Shown: positions 59,897 to 64,000 of the stretch, piece by piece | Numbering within the stretch: position 1 is the first letter of the stretch | Layout of the letters: the number at the start of each line of letters is the position of its first letter | Assembly: GCA_026398815.1 (NCBI GenBank) | Contig: JAPLSA010000031.1 | Span: 62,001 to 126,000, forward strand | DNA: 64,000 nucleotides | From: Gammaproteobacteria bacterium | Lineage (GTDB): Bacteria > Pseudomonadota > Gammaproteobacteria > Nevskiales > Nevskiaceae | Reading direction: 5' to 3' | Program-made: the position numbers and the translations under genes | Notes under the pieces: model-generated | The model's database searches: none | The model's input: the letters and a program-made list of their open reading frames with translations, nothing else | Told to the model about the DNA's origin: nothing

Positions 59897-60382
59897 TCAG
59901 GCGGCCGGCCGCACCAGCGCCGCCAGCGCATCGCGGTGCTGCGGGAAGCGCGCCAGCAGCGCTGAGTCGGCGAACGCGTGATCGGCGAAATCGAAGCCCG
60001 GCACCACCGCTTCCGACACCAGCGCGTGATCGGCCGCACCGATCAGCCGCGACGCCTTCCAGACGCCGCCCGGCACGAACAGGAACAGCTGCTGGTCCGG
60101 CGCGCTGCCGAGCACCACGCGGCGCAGTTCGCCGGAGGCGTCGTCGAGCAGCAGGTACTCCACCGGCCCGCCGCCCTGCAGGTAATGCAGGATGTCCGAA
60201 CGGTTGCGGTGCAGGCGGCCGAGCGGCTCGTCGGCGGTCAGCAGGTAGTGGATCGAGGTGACCCGGGCGCGGGCGCCGAACGCGGTATCGAGCCGGTGTT
60301 CCGAGGTGTGGATGCGCTTGAACCAGCCGCCTTCGGGATGCCGTTCGAGGTCGAGGCGGGCAATCAGTTCCAGCGGGTTCAA
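59897..60382 (-). CDS. Cupin domain protein (DUF985 family)
   Basis: 161 aa. The family pattern is clear: LERHPEGGWFKRIHTSE, SIHYLLTADEPLGRLHRNRSDILHYLQGG, QQLFLFVPGGVWKASRL and VVPGFDFADHAF. Metal-binding His residues are kept (LHRNRSDILHYL). Substrate unknown; some relatives handle sugars. ATG at 60382 overlaps the response-regulator stop, so it is the last gene of the kinase-regulator transcript, an unusual place for a metabolic cupin. Confidence 0.85.
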   Translation of the reverse strand: MNPLELIARLDLERHPEGGWFKRIHTSEHRLDTAFGARARVTSIHYLLTADEPLGRLHRNRSDILHYLQGGGPVEYLLLDDASGELRRVVLGSAPDQQLFLFVPGGVWKASRLIGAADHALVSEAVVPGFDFADHAFADSALLARFPQHRDALAALVRPAA

Positions 60383-61107
60383 GGGCTGCGCTCCGGCTTG
60401 ATCTCGAAGCGATAGCCGTAGCCGTACACCGCCTTGATCAGCGTCTGCTGTTCATCGGCCAGTGCGGCGCGCAGCTTGCCGATGGCATTGGTCAGCGCCG
60501 TCTCGGACACGATGCGGCCGGGCCATACCGCAGCCAGCAGCTGATCCTTGCCGACCACTTCGCCGGCGTGACGAAGGAAATACATCAGCACTTCCAGCGG
60601 CTTCTTCGGCAGCTCGACCCGCGCGCCGTCGACGCGCAGTTCCAGCGCCCGTTCGTCCAGGCTGCGGCCGGCGAAATGCCAGACCACCGGCCCGGCATCT
60701 GCACCGACATCGGCATTGGCCGACGGCCGCGCGGCTTGCGTGGCCTTGAGCCGGCGCAGCTGGCTGCGCACGCAGGCCAGCAGTTCGCGCGGTTCGCAGG
60801 GCTTGGCCAGATAGTCGTCGGCCCCCAGTTCCAGTCCGACGACCCGATCGGTGGTGGCATCCTGGCTGGTCAGCATGATCACCGGCACCTGGGAAAAGCC
60901 GCGCAGCCAGGACAGCAGGGACAGGCCGTCTTCGCCAGGCATCACCAGATCGGTGATGACGATGTCCGGCAGGCCGGCGATGGCCGCCGCGCGGAACGCG
61001 GCGACGCTGTCGAAACTGCGCACCTCGAAGCCGACGCCGCTCAGGTAGCCGCCGATGAACTCGCGCAGCACGGCGTCATCGTCGACGAGATGGAGGGTGG
61101 CGGTCAT
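60379..61107 (-). CDS. Response regulator, OmpR/TorR-like
   Basis: 242 aa. Receiver domain with acidic pocket LVDDDA, phospho-acceptor Asp53 (IVITDLVMPGEDG), switch Thr/Ser in IMLTSQDA and Lys in YLAKPCEP. C-terminal winged helix: VELPKKPLEVLMYFLRHAGEVVGKDQLLAAVWPG and ALTNAIGKLRAAL, TLIKAVYGYGYRFEI. It follows the hybrid kinase by 31 bp and is its presumed partner. ATG at 61107 is preferred over an upstream ATG because the receiver domain begins right after it. Confidence 0.92.
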   Translation of the reverse strand: MTATLHLVDDDAVLREFIGGYLSGVGFEVRSFDSVAAFRAAAIAGLPDIVITDLVMPGEDGLSLLSWLRGFSQVPVIMLTSQDATTDRVVGLELGADDYLAKPCEPRELLACVRSQLRRLKATQAARPSANADVGADAGPVVWHFAGRSLDERALELRVDGARVELPKKPLEVLMYFLRHAGEVVGKDQLLAAVWPGRIVSETALTNAIGKLRAALADEQQTLIKAVYGYGYRFEIKPERSP

Positions 61108-61138
61108 CGGCGGATGGTACACACGGTGCGGTGCCTGT

Positions 61139-63331
61139 TCAGGCTTGCAGCCGATGCCAGAGTGCCAGCGCGGCGTCGTATTCCAGGTTGGCGATCAGGC
61201 TGCCGAGCGGGGCATGGCGGGCGCGCTGCGGCTCAGGCAGCGCGGCGCTGAATTTCTCGAAGGTATCCCAGGCCTCGTCTTCGTCGTCTTCGAGCTGTTG
61301 TTGCAGTTGCAGACCCAGCGTGACGACCTGTCCGGCCATGCCGGGTTCCTGCGGCAGCACCTCTGGCAGCGGCCGGGCCAGGTGGCTGCGCACGTCGCGC
61401 ATGGCGGCGGCCAGCGCGTCCATTTCCTCGGCCGGCGGCAGCCGCGATGCCAAGGTGGCCTCCAGACGGGCCGCCAGACGGGACAGCGGCAGGGCACCGA
61501 TCTGGGCCGCCGCGCCCTTTAACGTATGCGCGGTGATGGCCGCCGCTGCCGGCTGGTTCGCCGCGATCTGGGCCCGCAGCAGCTCGACCGGATCGGGATC
61601 GTCGATGAAGCGCTGGACCACCCGCTCGTACAGGCCTGGCGTGCGCGCCACGCGCGACCGGGCCCGCGCGTAGTCGAGTTCCGGCGAATCGGCATCCCGC
61701 ACAGGCGTTGGCGGCAACGGCAGATCCGCACGCCGGCCAGTGACCCGTGCCAGCGCCGCGAACAGCTGATCGACGTCGATCGGCTTGCCGACGAAATCGT
61801 CCATGCCGGCCGCGAGGCAGCGTTCGCGGTCCGGCGCCATGACATTGGCGGTCAGCGCGATGATCGGCACCCTGCGGTCGCCTTCGGCGGCGCGGATCTG
61901 CCGTGTTGCCGCCATGCCATCCATGCCGGGCATGCGCATGTCCATGAAGATCGCATCGAAGCGCTGCGCCGCTGCCGCCGCGATGGCCTCGGCACCGGAC
62001 GCCGCCAGCGACACCCGGACCGCCGCCGACTGCAGCAGGTCGCGCGCCACTTCCAGATTCGGCGCGTGATCATCGACCGCCAGCACCGACAGCCCGGCCA
62101 GGTTCGTGGCATCGGCGGCGCCCGGCGCGATCGGCAGCGTCGCATCGTCGAAGGCTGCGAACGTCGCCGAGAACCGGAAGACGCTGCCGACGCCGGGACG
62201 GCTGTCGACCGCCATGCTGCCGCCCATCATCTCGACCAGCCGCTTGCAGATCGACAGGCCGAGTCCGGTGCCGCCAAAGCGTCGCGTGGTGGAGGAATCC
62301 GCTTGGCTGAACGGCGAGAACAGCTTGTCGATCTGTTCGGGCGCGATGCCGATGCCGCTGTCGCGGACTTCGAAGCGCAGACGGCAGCCGCCGTTCGCGG
62401 TCGCATCAAGGTCCAGCCCGATCCTGATCGCCACCTGTCCGGATTCGGTGAACTTCACCGCGTTGCCGCCGAGGTTCATCAGCACCTGACCCAGGCGCAG
62501 GCTGTCGCCGACCAGTGCCTTCGGCACGTCGGCGTCCACGGCGATGCTGAAGCCCAGCCCCTTTTCCTGCGCGCGCAGGCCGATCACGCTCTCCAGGTTG
62601 TCCAGCAGCTGGCCGAGCAGGAACGGCGCGTGATCGAGCTCGAGCTTGCCGGCTTCGACCTTCGACAGGTCGAGCACGTCGTTGATGATGTCCAGCAGGG
62701 ACCGGGCAGCGGTTTCGATCTTGGCGAAGTAATCGCGCTGCCGCGCCAGCTCGGTGCTGCGCTGGCCCAGATAGGCGAAGCTCAGCACCGCGTTCATCGG
62801 CGTGCGGATTTCATGGCTGATATTGGCCAGGAACTCGCTCTTGGCACGGCTCGCCGCTTCCGCATCTTCCTTGGCCTGCGCGAGCTGCCTTTGCAGTTCG
62901 AGCGGCCCGCTGATGTCCTGCAGGCAGGTGATGGTGACCATGGCGCCACCGGCTTCCAGATGCTTGCGGGTGAAGTCGCGCATCGAACGCACCCGGCCGT
63001 CGCGATGCACCAGCCGGTAGTTGAGCGAGACATCGCCGACGGCGCCGGACAGGATCGACTGCATCACCATCGGCAGATCCTCCGGCAGGATCAGTCCGAC
63101 CATCACGCCCGGGTCCTCGATGCAGGCTTCAGGCTCCACGCCGCAGAGTTCCCGGATGCCGTCGCTGACATAGGTGAAATGCAGGCGGCCATCGGTTTCC
63201 AGCCGCATCTCCATCACCACCCCTGACATGCGATTGGTGACATCGCGCAGCCGTTGCGCCTCGGCCCGCGCGGCATCGCGCTCGGCTTCGAGCTCTTTCA
63301 GCAGCGCGATATCGGGATGGTCGTTGGCCAT
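61139..63331 (-). CDS. Hybrid sensor histidine kinase (PAS-HisKA-HATPase-REC-HPt)
   Basis: 730 aa, no membrane helix seen, so probably cytoplasmic. Coiled N-terminus (10-35), PAS domain (about 35-145), HisKA with His173 in FLANISHEIRTPMNAV, ATPase (N box near 290, DSGIGI at 324-329, GGTGLGLSICKRLVEMMGG at 353-371), receiver with Asp464 (FMDMRMPGMDG, Lys516 in GKPIDV), and HPt with His602 (AHTLKGAAAQIGA). The layout supports a His-Asp-His-Asp relay ending on the OmpR-type regulator downstream. The signal is unknown. Confidence 0.94.
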   Translation of the reverse strand: MANDHPDIALLKELEAERDAARAEAQRLRDVTNRMSGVVMEMRLETDGRLHFTYVSDGIRELCGVEPEACIEDPGVMVGLILPEDLPMVMQSILSGAVGDVSLNYRLVHRDGRVRSMRDFTRKHLEAGGAMVTITCLQDISGPLELQRQLAQAKEDAEAASRAKSEFLANISHEIRTPMNAVLSFAYLGQRSTELARQRDYFAKIETAARSLLDIINDVLDLSKVEAGKLELDHAPFLLGQLLDNLESVIGLRAQEKGLGFSIAVDADVPKALVGDSLRLGQVLMNLGGNAVKFTESGQVAIRIGLDLDATANGGCRLRFEVRDSGIGIAPEQIDKLFSPFSQADSSTTRRFGGTGLGLSICKRLVEMMGGSMAVDSRPGVGSVFRFSATFAAFDDATLPIAPGAADATNLAGLSVLAVDDHAPNLEVARDLLQSAAVRVSLAASGAEAIAAAAAQRFDAIFMDMRMPGMDGMAATRQIRAAEGDRRVPIIALTANVMAPDRERCLAAGMDDFVGKPIDVDQLFAALARVTGRRADLPLPPTPVRDADSPELDYARARSRVARTPGLYERVVQRFIDDPDPVELLRAQIAANQPAAAAITAHTLKGAAAQIGALPLSRLAARLEATLASRLPPAEEMDALAAAMRDVRSHLARPLPEVLPQEPGMAGQVVTLGLQLQQQLEDDEDEAWDTFEKFSAALPEPQRARHAPLGSLIANLEYDAALALWHRLQA

Positions 63332-63377
63332 GGTCGATCCTCGTTCAGTGCAGACGGCTCAATCAAGAAGCCGGGTG

Positions 63378-63573
63378 GTGTCTCAGTTTGAAAAATTCGA
63401 ATCAAAAAGCCCGGAGCACAAAGGCACGAAGGTGAAAAGCAAGGACACAAAGAATGCTTTTCTTCGTGTCCTTGCGGTGGCTGTCCTTTGTGCCTTTGTG
63501 CCCCGGAGCTTTTGATGGTTGCTCGGGACATGGGGCAAGACTGGCTGAGCGTTCAGAATTTCAAACTGAGGCA
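63378..63573. mobile_element. MITE-like element without ORF
   Basis: About 196 bp with terminal inverted repeats: GTGTCTCAGTTTGAAAAATT at the left and the complement of GTGCCTCAGTTTGAAATT at the right. Inside is a second large inverted repeat (CCGGAGCACAAAGGCACGAAGG against CCTTTGTGCCTTTGTGCCCCGG). It is much more AT-rich than its surroundings and carries no supportable gene. No target duplication was resolved. It lies in the 322-bp gap between the hybrid kinase and the DUF11-type gene. Confidence 0.6.
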
Positions 63574-63653
63574 CTTCCAGAAGCCGGATCGGGCAGCAGC
63601 CGGCCCGATCCAGCCTGAAGCGACGACTCCCGGCGAATGACCGGACGGTGTTC

Positions 63654-64000
63654 CTACACGCCGGTCTGCACGCGGGTGCTTTCCACTTCGCGGTTGTTGG
63701 TCGTGTTGTCGTCGAGCTGGTTGGCGGTCACGCTCGCATCGTTCTGCAGGGTGATGCCATTGCTGTTCGGCGTCGTCAGGCGCACCTCCAGCGGACTGGC
63801 CGCCGTCCCGGCACGCAGCACTTCGGTGTAGCGGCAGACCACCTTGCCGGTCGGCAGGGTGCAGGCCCAGTTCAGTCCCGATGCGCTGACGTTGGTCACG
63901 CCGGCCGGCAGGATGTCCTCCACCGTGACGCCGGTGGCCGCAGCCAGTCCGGCATCGATGGCGGCTATGCCGGTCAGGGCTTCCGGTGCGTCGAAGTTGC
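63654..64000 (-). CDS. C-terminal end of a DUF11-type repeat protein, 5' part outside window
   Basis: The last 114 residues of a larger exported protein. LAAATGVTVEDILPAGVTNVSASGLNWACTL and VVCRYTEVLRAGTAASPLEVRLT, then ASVTANQLDDNTTNNREVEST, follow the DUF11/conserved-repeat beta-sandwich pattern found in large surface or secreted proteins. Two Cys may form a disulfide. No sorting signal or anchor is visible before the TAG stop. The true size and domains lie beyond the right edge. Confidence 0.75.
   Translation of the reverse strand, partial: NFDAPEALTGIAAIDAGLAAATGVTVEDILPAGVTNVSASGLNWACTLPTGKVVCRYTEVLRAGTAASPLEVRLTTPNSNGITLQNDASVTANQLDDNTTNNREVESTRVQTGV

Noticed and set aside
1-64000. CRISPR arrays, tRNA, rRNA or transposase genes
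   Set aside because: No regularly spaced repeats, no cloverleaf-like or rRNA sequences and no transposase-like proteins were recognised.

Overview
The window is about 64 kb of high-GC bacterial chromosome. Gene content points to a Gram-negative proteobacterium: lipid A/LPS core enzymes (waaC, a waaE-like glycosyltransferase, an LpxL-family acyltransferase, waaA), outer-membrane proteins, an RND tripartite pump, a Pseudomonas-type acyclic-terpene (atu-like) acyl-CoA carboxylase cluster and a ligase-associated exonuclease/ligase/helicase repair set. My best guess is a gammaproteobacterium of the Nevskiales/Xanthomonadales/Pseudomonadales kind. That is inference from gene content only. No rRNA, tRNA, CRISPR array, insertion sequence with transposase or prophage was seen.

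Layout. 1-1.8 kb: an L,D-transpeptidase (cut by the left edge) after a TPR + Cds6/NTF2-like protein. 2-6.2 kb: LPS core genes. 6.2-9.5 kb: ligase-associated exonuclease, a GFA-like zinc protein and an ATP-dependent DNA ligase. 9.6-25 kb: a DUF1302 outer-membrane protein divergent from an AraC regulator, then ten tightly overlapping genes (two thiol-isomerase-fold proteins, two metallo-beta-lactamase-fold hydrolases, a Tat sulfatase, a PpiC-like protein, DUF3604, an SDR, two long GST-like proteins). 25-31 kb: MFS transporter, serine hydrolase, RarD, and the ligase-associated DEXH helicase, which is normally next to the ligase. 31-36 kb: an ECF sigma/anti-sigma pair with three exported proteins (95-aa Arg/Asp-rich protein, beta-barrel with a Gly/Ser loop, subtilase with a charged low-complexity N-terminus). 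36-39.4 kb: a class I-like HMG-CoA reductase running into a low-GC patch with a PD-(D/E)XK-like gene. 39.5-46.3 kb: TetR-OMF-MFP-RND efflux operon. 46.5-55.7 kb: atu-like cluster on two divergent transcripts. 55.7-64 kb: DAHP synthase, a long acyl-CoA dehydrogenase, a DUF3187 protein, a cupin-response regulator-hybrid kinase operon, a MITE-like repeat and the end of a DUF11-type protein.

Most notable: (1) three copies of GGAATAA-N14-CGTTGTC, one before the ECF sigma gene and a divergent pair between the 95-aa and beta-barrel genes, which outline a small self-contained ECF regulon; (2) the ten-gene putative sulfate-ester/glutathione-type catabolic operon with an AraC-like direct repeat upstream of its regulator; (3) a biotin-dependent carboxylase alpha subunit cut into two genes by an in-frame amber codon at the domain boundary; (4) the ligase-associated repair set split by 19 kb of accessory genes.
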